The notes: generated by a model not told the origin, from the letters alone. Shown: positions 47,576-55,887, counted from the stretch's first letter. The stretch: DNA of 64,000 bases from Micromonospora polyrhachis (GCF_014203835.1 NZ_JACHJW010000001.1:6026501-6090500); one strand, 5' to 3'. Program-made: numbers and translations.

Positions 47576-48922
47576 TTAGATTGAAACGTTGTTGACAATG
47601 TTGATCCAGTTGCGCTGCCGGACAGCATCGTCGATTCGGATGATTAACGCCGGGACTTCGGCGTGCCGCGACGCGTGTGGTCGCATGAGTATGGACACAT
47701 GGGCGAGTTGCGCGGCAAAAACGGCTGATCCAAGGTCAGCGGTTCGATCCAACACCTCGCGGGTGATGCCGCATGCCTCATCGAGGTGGTCCCTTCCCAG
47801 TAGCGTAGTCACCAGCATGAGTCGGGCTAAGGCTTGGCTTCGGACACGCTCTTGGCTTTCGGCATCTACGACGATCTGGAGCCTTTGATGTGTCTCCGTC
47901 AGATCTCCGATTCTTTGGAAACAGCGCGCCGATTCGATGGCAAAAGAGATCTCGTCAAATGGGCTGAGCCAGGTGGATGCTCTGTCCAATCCAATGCTGA
48001 AGCTCTGCTCGGCTCTGCTTAGCGTTTGTGTTGCCTCGACATGGCGGCCGCTGCTGGCAAGACCGCGCGCTTGCATCGCCATTAATCTGGCTTTTAGTGG
48101 CCCGTATACCGGCCCGTCTTTCAGAATCTCCAATCCCTGGAATGCGTACGTCAGGGCCTCGTTCGCGTTGCCGTGATGACTCGCGAGGTGGCTGCGCCCA
48201 GCGTAGATTTGGGCAGCAAGTTGTGAATCGGCGCTCCTCTCGGCAAGCTCCGATGCAGTAAGTAAGTGTTTGTGGGCGGCAATGGCTGACCCTGTGTCAT
48301 GTGCCATCCACCCTGCCATTTCGTTGAGTGACGCCCTGGCGGCCAGTGCTGTCGGCGAAAAAGCATCATTCTGGCTTTCGGCTCGGAGCGACTTGGCCAA
48401 ATAGGCGCTGATGGCAGCGTAGAGGTGGCCCCCGCCGACCCTACGGTCTGCCCTTCGTAAGGATCGCAAAAAATCCAAATCGAAATCAGGCGAGTTGGCA
48501 TGGTTGCTTGACGTGCTGGCGGCAGGTTCTGCCGGGGGCAGTGAAAACCACAACAAGTCTTCTGGAATACCGAGGAGGACAGCCCACGCAATCAGGCGTT
48601 CAATATTCCTGAGCGGTGGGCCGTTTTCCAGACGGCTGAGCTGGGCCTGAGTCTGTCCCATCCAACCAGCGACGACGTCCTGCGCTAGCGGTCGGGCACC
48701 GTGATGGGAGTGATGACGATAGACGCGGATGACGCGGCCCATGTGACGCGCAGACAACGCAGCGCGCATCTGGTCAGTGTTCCAACAGTCCCTCGGCATG
48801 GACGGTGGCTGTAGCAGGCGACGACTTCGTGCTCGTTGGCAGCTCTCGCATTGGCTCGTCCGGTTGTCCCGAGCTAGCCATGTTCCACACGAGCATCGGC
48901 GACGCGTTCCATCAGCCCGCAT
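47576..48922 (-). CDS. XRE-family helix-turn-helix protein with TPR repeats
   Basis: 448 aa. N-terminal zinc-like segment (RRRCSCGTWLARDNRTSQCE..C) followed by an XRE HTH with PLAQDVVAGWMGQTQAQLSR (about 80-100) and LENG. The remainder is alpha-helical TPR-like: AARASLNEMAGWMAHDTG, QIYAGRSHLASHHGNANEAL, QTLSRAEQSFSIGLDR. This architecture is common in Streptomyces, often as a small regulator controlling a neighbouring gene; the downstream Nudix gene is the likely partner. Start ATG 48922 is preferred, with GAGG six bases upstream. Lower GC than the average suggests acquisition. Confidence 0.82.
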   Translation of the reverse strand: MRADGTRRRCSCGTWLARDNRTSQCESCQRARSRRLLQPPSMPRDCWNTDQMRAALSARHMGRVIRVYRHHSHHGARPLAQDVVAGWMGQTQAQLSRLENGPPLRNIERLIAWAVLLGIPEDLLWFSLPPAEPAASTSSNHANSPDFDLDFLRSLRRADRRVGGGHLYAAISAYLAKSLRAESQNDAFSPTALAARASLNEMAGWMAHDTGSAIAAHKHLLTASELAERSADSQLAAQIYAGRSHLASHHGNANEALTYAFQGLEILKDGPVYGPLKARLMAMQARGLASSGRHVEATQTLSRAEQSFSIGLDRASTWLSPFDEISFAIESARCFQRIGDLTETHQRLQIVVDAESQERVRSQALARLMLVTTLLGRDHLDEACGITREVLDRTADLGSAVFAAQLAHVSILMRPHASRHAEVPALIIRIDDAVRQRNWINIVNNVSI

Positions 48923-49162
48923 CAAGCACCTCGACGTCCAGTCGACAGCAGAGGCTATGAGGCTAGCGGATGTATGAGGTTTTCGTATGCATCGTAGTAG
49001 TGCAATGCATTCCGGTTTTTCTGATCCCTGACCAGGCTCATTGCATGGCCCGGGGCGGGTGCTGGCTCCGGTGGCGGGGCGATTCCCTGATCGATTGTGT
49101 CGCTGCTCCCGCCCGTCCCGGTGCCGTTCCAGGTTGTCGGGATGGTGCAGGGGTGAGCGCTT
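48923..49162. other. 240-bp gap between divergent genes
   Basis: Between the XRE gene (minus) and the globin-like gene (plus). It drops in GC near 48960-49030 (GTATGCATCGTAGTAGTGCA) and so contains the promoters of both. No RNA gene or clear operator was recognised. Confidence 0.3.
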
Positions 49163-49516
49163 GTGGTGGGTGTGGACGGCGATGGGTTCGGCCGGTTGGG
49201 GTCGATAGGGGTACGGGATGCGGTGGGGCGCTGGTTGTGGCTGGTGGAGGCCGACACCGAGTTGAGGCCGTTCCTGGTGGGGGTGGATCGGGTCCGGCTG
49301 GCCGGGCATCTGGCGTTGTTGCTGACGGCGGCGTTGGGTGGCCCGACCGGTGACGTCGTCCGCCCGTGCGCAGCAGCATGGGCGGGGCTCGGTATGTCGG
49401 AGGGGCAGCATCGTCGGGCGGTCAACTATCTGGTGGGGACGTTGCGGGCGATGGGCGTGCCGCCGGCAGCCGCTGACCGGGCTGGCCGGGCGTTCACCGA
49501 GGAGACCCCGGTATGA
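49163..49516 (+). CDS. Truncated-globin-like protein lacking the proximal histidine
   Basis: 117 aa, related to group 1 truncated hemoglobins: GVDRVRLAGHLALLLTAALG with the AALGGP turn, GMSEGQHRRAVNYLVGTLRA and GVP. Where the family has the heme ligand His (pattern H-x-G-x-G-I), this protein has Trp (AAAWAGLGM). The distal Tyr of the B-helix (FY) is also missing (RWLWLVEAD). Heme binding is therefore doubtful. GTG 49163 is the first usable start of the frame. It overlaps the next gene by 4 bp (ATGA), implying a coupled function with the globin-reductase. Confidence 0.62.
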   Translation: MVGVDGDGFGRLGSIGVRDAVGRWLWLVEADTELRPFLVGVDRVRLAGHLALLLTAALGGPTGDVVRPCAAAWAGLGMSEGQHRRAVNYLVGTLRAMGVPPAAADRAGRAFTEETPV

Positions 49517-50646
49517 GCGCGGGTAACGGACCCGAGTTGATGGCGTCGTGGGCAGCCACGCTGCAGCATGTCGACCAGGCAGCGGAGCATTTCTGGTATC
49601 TGGTGGAGGACTGCCGCCCCGGACTGCTGCCGGCCGGGGACGCGACGCTGTTCCTTACCGGGCTGGGACGGCTGGTCAGTGGTGGTGATGACGCGGCGGG
49701 TCGGGCGGCGTTGTTGGCGGTGTTGGGTCGGGCGTACCGGCGGATGCGGATGTTCACCCCGCATCATCTGCCGATCGGTGACGCGCTGATCGACACGGTG
49801 GCGAGGTTCGCCCGCCCGTGGTGGTCGCCGCGACTGGCGAGGGATTGGCAGCGGTTGTACGAGCCGACGATCCGGGCCCTGGCCCGGGTGGGTCGTCGGG
49901 TGGGGGAGGGGCCGGCCTGGTGGCCGGGCGAGGTGGTCGACCACGATCAGCCCGCGCCGGGCATCGCCATCGTTACCGTACGACCCGAGCGGCCGATGCC
50001 TGTCTGCCCGGGTCAGACGGTGCCGGTGACGGTGTCGCAGTTCCCGGGCCGGTGGCGCTGGTATTGCCCGGCGAACGCGCCCCGCCCCGATGACACCCTC
50101 GAACTGCATGTGCGGGCGGTCCCGGGCGGCAGTGTGTCCCATGCCCTGGTCGACCAGGTATGTCCTGGTCAGCAAGTGTGGCTCGGGCCGCCGTACGGTG
50201 ATGGGTTGTTGTTGGACCCGGACAGTGACGCGGATCTGCTGTTGGTGGCCGGTGGCACCGGTCTTGCTCCGTTGCGGGCTCTGGTGGAGCAGGTCGCCGC
50301 CACTCCGGACAACCCTCGGCGGGTCACGTTGGTGGTCGGGTCACGCAACTTCATGGACCTGTACGACGCGACGAGTCTGGACAAGTTGCAGTGTGCGCAT
50401 GACTGGTTGACGTTGGTGCCGGCGGTGTCACATGACCTGGAGAACACCGAACCGGAGGAGCGGGGTGACGCGTTGAGCCTCGCCGTGGCGCACTACCGCC
50501 CGGGGCAGGATGTGTACGTGTGTGGTCCGCCGGCGATGAACCGGGCCGCGATGCTGCGGCTGCTCGTTGCCGGGGTGCCAGCCGAGCGGATTCACCTGCC
50601 CGACGAGTACGAGAGCCTGCACCATGGGTACCTACCGCAGTCGTAA
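49513..50646 (+). CDS. Flavohemoglobin-like globin-FAD/NAD(P) reductase
   Basis: 377 aa. Globin-like part (about 1-130) with RMRMFTPHHLPIGDALIDTV, the F-helix His in TPHHLPIGD. FAD-binding domain (about 140-245) with NAPRPDDTLELHVRAVPGG; the usual RxYS flavin motif reads RWYC. NAD(P) domain: LLLVAGGTGLAPLRALVEQV, VTLVVGSRNF and VYVCGPPAMNRAA. Relatives detoxify nitric oxide or transfer electrons to partner globins. ATG 49513 overlaps the stop of the truncated-globin-like gene; the last 23 bp overlap the DivIVA-like gene. Confidence 0.82.
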   Translation: MSAGNGPELMASWAATLQHVDQAAEHFWYLVEDCRPGLLPAGDATLFLTGLGRLVSGGDDAAGRAALLAVLGRAYRRMRMFTPHHLPIGDALIDTVARFARPWWSPRLARDWQRLYEPTIRALARVGRRVGEGPAWWPGEVVDHDQPAPGIAIVTVRPERPMPVCPGQTVPVTVSQFPGRWRWYCPANAPRPDDTLELHVRAVPGGSVSHALVDQVCPGQQVWLGPPYGDGLLLDPDSDADLLLVAGGTGLAPLRALVEQVAATPDNPRRVTLVVGSRNFMDLYDATSLDKLQCAHDWLTLVPAVSHDLENTEPEERGDALSLAVAHYRPGQDVYVCGPPAMNRAAMLRLLVAGVPAERIHLPDEYESLHHGYLPQS

Positions 50647-50872
50647 CGGCGGCCCGTTGACCGCCGACGGCATCCGCAACGCGCGGTTGTCGTACACGAG
50701 GTTTGGTCGACGTGGCTACCAGCCGGCGCAGGTCGACGCCCTGCTTGCCCGGCTGGCGAAGGAGACCGCCGACCGCTGCCAGCAGATCCGACTACTCCAG
50801 GCCGAAAACGATCGGATCAAGGACGCTCTGCGCACCTGGCAGACCGAACAGGCCAACCACCAGCACAGGTGA
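50624..50872 (+). CDS. Mini DivIVA-domain protein
   Basis: 82 aa. LTADGIRNARLSYTRFGRRG with YQPAQVDALLARLAKETA corresponds to the N-terminal DivIVA domain (membrane-curvature binding, normally followed by a long coiled coil). Here only a short coil (QIRLLQAENDRIKDALRTWQ) follows. The typical function is polar or septal localisation. It overlaps the end of the globin-reductase gene by 23 bp, so co-translation is expected, which suggests that it positions the reductase or globin at the membrane; this is inference. Confidence 0.78.
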   Translation: MGTYRSRNGGPLTADGIRNARLSYTRFGRRGYQPAQVDALLARLAKETADRCQQIRLLQAENDRIKDALRTWQTEQANHQHR

Positions 50873-50887
50873 GCGGTCGTGAGTGGA

Positions 50888-50928
50888 ACACCAGATACCT
50901 CATCCGGGTGAGATGACGTATCTGGTGT
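50888..50928. terminator. Hairpin after the DivIVA-like gene
   Basis: ACACCAGATAC (50888-50898) and GTATCTGGTGT (50918-50928) are perfect inverted 11-mers; the loop itself can pair (CTCA ... TGAG). It lies 15 bp after the stop codon and ends the three-gene cluster. Confidence 0.65.
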
Positions 50929-51047
50929 GCCAGCGAGCATCAGCCGGAGCCGGGGCGCGTTGGTGGGTCTGCTCTGTATACGGCAAATTGAGCAGGTCGC
51001 CACCGCTCCGGGTAAGCCCTCGACGGCACTGCTCTACTATCAACCGG

Positions 51048-51425
51048 ATGACGAGCGGGATCGATGCGCCGAAGCGGCGCTACCTTTCGTGGCTGCGACC
51101 GTTTCACGTCGTGTTACTCGGTACGGTCGTGATCGCGATTCTGTTGCTCGCGCCGATCCGGATCGGGCCGGGGAATCACGAGAAGGACACCAGTTGCGGC
51201 AGCGCCTTCGATATGGACCTGAGCCCGTGGCGGAGCGTGCCGCACGATTCGGAGCAGGCGTACTACCTGGATCTGGCGTACAAGACCTGCACCATCCGAC
51301 GCATCGATCGGCTGGCTCAGGCGGTGGGTGTGCTGTCGGTGACCTTCCTGATCGTGGCCTTCATGACCCGACGCTCCGGATCGCCGAGATCAGACCGGTC
51401 GTCCGGGGGTCCGGACCCATCGTGA
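51048..51425 (+). CDS. Small two-helix membrane protein
   Basis: 125 aa. Two membrane helices (FHVVLLGTVVIAILLLAPI near residues 19-37, and VGVLSVTFLIVAFM near 93-106) with an extracytoplasmic loop between them containing two cysteines (TSCGSAF and YKTCTI), likely disulfide-bonded. TACTAT (51035-51040), a -10 element seven bases before ATG 51048, suggests a leaderless mRNA. The last 65 bp overlap the convergent serine hydrolase gene. Function not recognised. Confidence 0.62.
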   Translation: MTSGIDAPKRRYLSWLRPFHVVLLGTVVIAILLLAPIRIGPGNHEKDTSCGSAFDMDLSPWRSVPHDSEQAYYLDLAYKTCTIRRIDRLAQAVGVLSVTFLIVAFMTRRSGSPRSDRSSGGPDPS

Positions 51426-52587
51426 CGCGAAGCCCGTTCATCACGTACCCGAAGGCGATGCCCTCGGCCGGATCGGCGTAGCCGAGCGAGCCGCCGTGGC
51501 CGGGGAAGCCGAAGGCAGTGGGTGACCACCAGGGCTGTTCCGGCAGCGGTAGGCCGAAGCCGAGCCCCGGTCGGGTCGGCACCATCAGTACCCGATCGAC
51601 TCCGCTGGCCTGCTCACGGGTGGCGGTGGCGAGGGTGGTCGCGTCGAGGATCCGTACGCCGTCGACCTCGCCGATCAGGCCCGCGTAGAAGCGGGCCAGC
51701 GACGAGGCGGTGCAGATGCCGTTGACCGCCGGGATCTCCGCCGACCAGGTGCGCGGGTCGGTGAGGTCGAGTGGCGGGTCGGTCACCGCCATCGACCGGA
51801 GCACCAACGAGGTCGGATCGGTGTACGCGGCGAGAATCTCCCGCATCGCCTCGGGCATGGCCTCCGGCACCGCCTCGGGCACCGCCTCCTGCGTAGCCGC
51901 CCGTACCGCCTCCGGCTCAGCCTCGGCGGCGGCTGTGGGTGGGGTGACCGGCTGCTCGACGAGCCGGGCGACCCGGTGTGCCTCGGTGGCGGGCAGTCCG
52001 ATCCAGAAGTCCAGGCCGAGGGGTTTGGCGATCTCGTCGGCGAAGTAGGTGCCGAGGCTGCGTCCGGAGACGCGGCGTACCACCTCGCCGACCAGCCAGC
52101 CGTAGGTGAGTCCGTGGTAGCCGTGCGCGGTGCCCGGCTCCCAGACGGGTGTCTGGGCGGCCAGCGCGGCGACCATCGGCTCCCAGGCCAGCGCCTGTTC
52201 CAGCGGTATCGGACGGTCGAGTACCGGCAGCCCCGCCTGGTGGGACAGGAGCCAGCGGACCGGAATGTGGCCCTTGCCCGCTGCCGCGAACTCCGGCCAG
52301 TACTCGGCGACGGGTGCGTCCAGGTCGAGTTGTCCACGTTGGGCCAGCAGGTGGGCACAGGCCGCCGGCACGCTCTTGGTGGTCGAGAAGATCACCTGGA
52401 GGGTGTCCTCCCGCCAGGCGCGGCCGGTGGTGGGATCGGCGAGCCCACCCCACAGTCGGACCACCTCCTGGCCGTGCCGGTAGACGCTGAGGGCCGCGCC
52501 GATCTCGGACCGCGTCTCGAAGTTAGCCAGGAACGCCTCCCGGACCGGCTCATAACCCGGTGCCACACTGCCGCTGACCACGGACAT
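51361..52587 (-). CDS. Serine hydrolase of the beta-lactamase/esterase (class C-like) family
   Basis: 408 aa, no signal peptide, so probably cytoplasmic. Nucleophile motif STTKS (S-x-x-K) in QVIFSTTKSVPAACAHLLAQ, YHGLTYGWLVGEVVRRVSG (Tyr region), and FPGHGGSLGYADP, in place of KTG, near the C-terminus. The family comprises esterases, DD-peptidases and EstB-like enzymes. An AT-poor insertion with EAVPEAVPEAMPEAM (four repeats) sits in the middle. AAGGAG precedes the ATG. It is divergent from an HTH gene with operator-like palindromes between them. Confidence 0.87.
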   Translation of the reverse strand: MSVVSGSVAPGYEPVREAFLANFETRSEIGAALSVYRHGQEVVRLWGGLADPTTGRAWREDTLQVIFSTTKSVPAACAHLLAQRGQLDLDAPVAEYWPEFAAAGKGHIPVRWLLSHQAGLPVLDRPIPLEQALAWEPMVAALAAQTPVWEPGTAHGYHGLTYGWLVGEVVRRVSGRSLGTYFADEIAKPLGLDFWIGLPATEAHRVARLVEQPVTPPTAAAEAEPEAVRAATQEAVPEAVPEAMPEAMREILAAYTDPTSLVLRSMAVTDPPLDLTDPRTWSAEIPAVNGICTASSLARFYAGLIGEVDGVRILDATTLATATREQASGVDRVLMVPTRPGLGFGLPLPEQPWWSPTAFGFPGHGGSLGYADPAEGIAFGYVMNGLRVTMGPDPRTTGLISAIRSVGS

Positions 52588-52639
52588 GTTTCTCCTTCCG
52601 GAGCGTCTAGCCCGGACGACGATCGGCCCGGACAATGCA

Positions 52640-52680
52640 TGTCAGGGTATCCTGACAGTACATGTAAGGGAACCCTGACG
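52640..52680. promoter_or_regulatory. Tandem palindromic operators between the hydrolase and HTH genes
   Basis: TGTCAGGGTATCCTGACA (52640-52657) is a perfect palindrome; TGTAAGGGAACCCTGACG (52663-52680) is a close second copy, 23 bp further on. They overlap the promoter of the HTH gene (TATGCT -10 at 52685-52690, seven bases before its ATG) and lie 53-93 bp from the hydrolase start. Autoregulation by the HTH protein and joint control of both genes is inferred. Confidence 0.7.
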
Positions 52681-52696
52681 AACATATGCTTGCGGG

Positions 52697-53173
52697 ATGG
52701 TGGAGGAGCTGGTTCCCGGACATTCGGACCTCATCGGGTTCCGACTGCCGGACGGGACGCTGAACACCGACGCCGCAGCGCCTGCCGGCACGGTCGGCTA
52801 CCGGGCCCGATGCAGTTGCGGCTGGGTCGGCACCAGCGACTATCCAGCCGCCGAAGAGGGACTCTGGATGGCCACCACCGAGTGGAGTGGACACATCAGG
52901 CCGATCCTGGTCGCCACCCCGCCCGGCTGGCTACTGAGCCGTTCCGACACCCTCCGGGACAACGTCGCCGAACTGGCTGCTACCTGGCCGTTGCAGGCGC
53001 TTGGCGTACTCGCCGAGGTGGAACGCTGGCAACGGCCGTTGATCGAACGGGCCGTGCTGGCGGCCCGGGAGGCCGGGCTTTCCTGGGCGGAGATCGGCAA
53101 CGCACTCGGCATCAGCCGCCAGTCCGCGCACGAGCGCTTCCGTAACGTCGCCCCGGCCAAGCCACCCGCCTGA
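52697..53173 (+). CDS. Protein with C-terminal helix-turn-helix, probable regulator
   Basis: 158 aa. Middle: WPLQALGVLAEVERWQRPLI; C-terminal HTH AREAGLSWAEIGNALGISRQ with SAHERFR, like the DNA-binding ends of actinobacterial regulators. The N-terminal half has RARCSCGWVGTSDYPAAEEG, a possible Cys-based sensor or zinc site. Leaderless translation is likely because TATGCT precedes the ATG by six bases and no Shine-Dalgarno is present. It probably binds the two palindromes upstream. Confidence 0.72.
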   Translation: MVEELVPGHSDLIGFRLPDGTLNTDAAAPAGTVGYRARCSCGWVGTSDYPAAEEGLWMATTEWSGHIRPILVATPPGWLLSRSDTLRDNVAELAATWPLQALGVLAEVERWQRPLIERAVLAAREAGLSWAEIGNALGISRQSAHERFRNVAPAKPPA

Positions 53174-53202
53174 CGGTCGGTCCGGCGAGCGCGAAGGGCC
53201 GC

Positions 53203-53949
53203 TCAGAGCCGGCCAGCCTCGATGATCCGGTGTAGGAACTGCCGGGTACGGGCCTCGGTCGGCTCGCCGAGCACCTGCTCCGGCGGCCCCTGCTCGATCA
53301 CCCGTCCGCCGTCGAGGAAGCAGATCCGGTCGGCGACGTCCCGGGCGAAGCCCATCTCGTGGGTGGCCAGCACCATGGTCATACCCTCGGACTTCAGGTC
53401 ACGGATCATGGTCAGCACCTCGCCGACCAACTCCGGGTCCAGGGCCGAGGTGACCTCGTCGAGCAGCAGCAGCCGGGGCGAGTTGACCAGCGTACGGACG
53501 ATCGCCACCCGCTGCTGCTGGCCGCCGGAGAGCCGGTCCGGAAAGGCCCGTGCCTTGTCGGCCAGCCCCACCCGGTCGAGCAGGGCCAGCGCCTGTGCCT
53601 CGGCATCGGCCCGGCCGCGTCGGTGCACCCGCCGGGGTGCCAGGGTGATGTTGTCCAGCACGCTCAGGTGCGGAAACAGGTTGTACGACTGGAACACCAT
53701 GCCGATGCGCTGACGTACCCGGTCCGGGTCGACCTTCGGGTCGGTGAGGTGCTCACCGTCCAGGTGGATGGTGCCGTCGTCGATGTCTTCCAGCAGGTTG
53801 ACGCAGCGCAGCAGGGTCGACTTGCCCGAGCCGGACGCCCCGATCAGCGCCACCACCTCGTGTTCGGACACGTCCAGGTCCAGGCCGTCGAGGACGGCGT
53901 GGCCGCCGCCGTACGTCTTGCGCAGTCCTCGGCAGGTCAGCAGCGACAT
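53203..53949 (-). CDS. Polar amino-acid ABC transporter ATP-binding protein
   Basis: 248 aa, cytoplasmic ATPase of the GlnQ/HisP type. Walker A GASGSGKSTLLRCVN, Q-loop MVFQSYNLFPHLS, signature LSGGQQQRVAIVR, Walker B LLLLDEVTSALDP and the switch His in LATHEMGFA. Closing gene of the operon with the permease and binding protein; 1 bp after the permease stop. The substrate is a polar amino acid, from the family. Confidence 0.95.
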   Translation of the reverse strand: MSLLTCRGLRKTYGGGHAVLDGLDLDVSEHEVVALIGASGSGKSTLLRCVNLLEDIDDGTIHLDGEHLTDPKVDPDRVRQRIGMVFQSYNLFPHLSVLDNITLAPRRVHRRGRADAEAQALALLDRVGLADKARAFPDRLSGGQQQRVAIVRTLVNSPRLLLLDEVTSALDPELVGEVLTMIRDLKSEGMTMVLATHEMGFARDVADRICFLDGGRVIEQGPPEQVLGEPTEARTRQFLHRIIEAGRL

Positions 53950-53950
53950 G

Positions 53951-54838
53951 TCACCTTCCCGCCTGTCGGCGCGCGGCCCGCAGCGTCACCCAGTCGGTGA
54001 CCGCGATCAGCGGAATGGCCAGCAGCACGAAGAGCACCCCGGCCAGGATGTACGGGGTGTAGTTGAACGTCTCGGCGGTGGCGATCTGGGCGGCCCGTAC
54101 CGCGTCGATCGGACCGGCCAGTGAGACCAGCCCGACGTCCTTCTGGAGCGCGACCACGTCGTTGAGCAGCGGCGGGGCGACCCGGCGGACCGCCTGTGGC
54201 AGCACCACGTGCCGCATCGCCTGCCGGTAGGTCAGACCCAGCGACCGGGCGGCGGCGATCTGACTCGGGTGGATCGACTCGATGCCGGCGCGGAACACTT
54301 CGGCGAGGTAGCCGCTGTAGGTGATCACCAGCGCCAGCCCGCCGAGCACCAGCACCGAGGGCATGCCCTGCAACCGCAGGCCCGGCACGCCGAGGGTGAG
54401 CACGTACAGGACGATGATCAGCGGCAGGCCACGGAACGTGTACGTGTAGCCGGTGGCCAGCATGCGGACCGGAAAGAACACCGCGCCGCGCAGGGTCCGC
54501 AGCACCGCGATCACCAGACCGAGGGCGAGCGCGCCCAGGGCGCAGAAGAACAGCAGCCGTACGTTGAGCCACAGCCCGGTCAGCACCTCGGGCAGCGCGT
54601 CCCGGGCGATGTCCAGGTTGAGGAAGGACTGCTTGACCCGATCCCATCCGGGAGCCCCGGTGACCGCCACCACCAGCAGGGTGCCGAGCACGGCGGTGGA
54701 GGCGGCGGCGACCAGCACCGAGCGGACCGTCTGCCGTCGCCGGTAGGCGGCCCGCTGGCGCTGGATCTGCGACGGCTGGTAGCCACCCGTCGTCTTGCTG
54801 TCGACCGGCGTCACGCCGATCCGGTCGTGCAGGGTCAC
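53951..54838 (-). CDS. Polar amino-acid ABC transporter permease (HisMQ/GlnP type)
   Basis: 295 aa. Membrane helices with the family EAA loop (AAARSLGLTYRQAMRHVVLP), GLWLNVRLLFFCALGALALG, and FRGLPLIIVLYVL (typical R-G-(T/L)P segment). GTG start 54838 lies 37 bp after the binding-protein stop. The first ~35 residues before helix 1 are longer than usual. Confidence 0.92.
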   Translation of the reverse strand: MTLHDRIGVTPVDSKTTGGYQPSQIQRQRAAYRRRQTVRSVLVAAASTAVLGTLLVVAVTGAPGWDRVKQSFLNLDIARDALPEVLTGLWLNVRLLFFCALGALALGLVIAVLRTLRGAVFFPVRMLATGYTYTFRGLPLIIVLYVLTLGVPGLRLQGMPSVLVLGGLALVITYSGYLAEVFRAGIESIHPSQIAAARSLGLTYRQAMRHVVLPQAVRRVAPPLLNDVVALQKDVGLVSLAGPIDAVRAAQIATAETFNYTPYILAGVLFVLLAIPLIAVTDWVTLRAARRQAGR

Positions 54839-54875
54839 GTCTGTGCGTCCAGGGTCACGTCGGAGTCGGCCGGGG

Positions 54876-55733
54876 TCACGTCAGTTCGGTCGCGCCCGCC
54901 GCCTGGGCGAGCCACTTCTTCTCCAGCTCGGCGAGGGTGCCGGCGTCGCGAAGTTCGTTGACCGCCTTGCTGACGCAGCCGGTCAGCGGCGAGTTCTTGT
55001 CCAGCAGCAGCCCGAACGCCTCCGGCACCCCGACCTGCGGCACCTGGCCGACGATGGTGGCGTCGGTGAGCTCCGCCCCGGTGATGTAGAAGGCGGTGGG
55101 CAGGTCGACGACGAGGCCGTCGATCTGGCCGTTCTGCAGTGCCTTCTTGGCGTCGTCGTTGCTGTTGTAGACCTGCGGCTTGGTGGTCGGCTTGATCACG
55201 TCGGTGATCGCCTGGTAGCTGGTGGTGCCCACCTGCGCGCCGAGCTTGGCGTCCTTCAGGTCGGCCAGCGACGCCTTGCCAGCGATCTTGGAGGACTTCA
55301 GCGCGATGACGGTCTGCCGGACCAGGTAGTACGGTCCGGAGAAGTCGGCGGCCTGCTTGCGTTCCTCCGTGATGGAGAACTGGTTGATGTCGAAGTCGAA
55401 ACTCTTCGGCCCGGGGGCGATGGCGTTGTCGAACTTGACCCGGGTCCACACCACGTCGCCGCGGGCGTACCCGAGCTTCTCCGCCACGGCGTAGGCCACC
55501 GCTGCCTCGAAGCCCTCACCGTTGTCGGGCTTGTTGTCCTTGAACCACGGCTCGTATGCCGGGTCGTCGGTGCCGACGGTGAGCTTTCCGGCGGTCAACG
55601 TGCGCAAGGCGTCCTTGGTGCAGTCGGCCTGCGACTGGTTGGTCGGGGCCGGGTCTGCGTCCTGGGGAGCGCAGCCGGCGAGGGCGGCAAGGACGACGGT
55701 CGCGAGCGCGACGGGGGCGTATCGGCTGGCCAT
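54876..55733 (-). CDS. Amino-acid-binding lipoprotein of an ABC importer
   Basis: 285 aa. Lipoprotein signal with lipobox LAGC (Cys21). SBP_bac_3 motifs: GKLTVGTDDPAYEPW, DGVVVDLP-like stretch (DGLVVDLPTAFYIT), FGLLLDKNSPLTGCVSKAV and the C-terminal LAELEKKWL. ATG 55733 lies seven bases after TATGCT (plus-strand 55741-55746), a -10 box, so the operon mRNA may be leaderless; the frame extends to 55766 but the longer start has no support. The gap to hisE is 154 bp. Confidence 0.93.
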   Translation of the reverse strand: MASRYAPVALATVVLAALAGCAPQDADPAPTNQSQADCTKDALRTLTAGKLTVGTDDPAYEPWFKDNKPDNGEGFEAAVAYAVAEKLGYARGDVVWTRVKFDNAIAPGPKSFDFDINQFSITEERKQAADFSGPYYLVRQTVIALKSSKIAGKASLADLKDAKLGAQVGTTSYQAITDVIKPTTKPQVYNSNDDAKKALQNGQIDGLVVDLPTAFYITGAELTDATIVGQVPQVGVPEAFGLLLDKNSPLTGCVSKAVNELRDAGTLAELEKKWLAQAAGATELT

Positions 55734-55887
55734 GGCCGACAGCATAGGGGTGGGAGGCGGAAACATTCCCCCCTGATGTGGTCGGGATCATCGGCGGGGT
55801 CGCAAGTCGGGGTTTCGGCGTCCACCTGGTGGGTGGGGGTGACCCGGCGGCAGGGTCCACGCGGTGTGGCTGCGAGAATCCGATTCC

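Noticed and set aside
47576-49411. Longer start for the XRE gene (611 codons)
   Set aside because: The first ~163 residues are Pro/His/Arg-rich sequence overlapping the divergent globin gene; ATG 48922 has a ribosome site and begins the family-like Cys motif.
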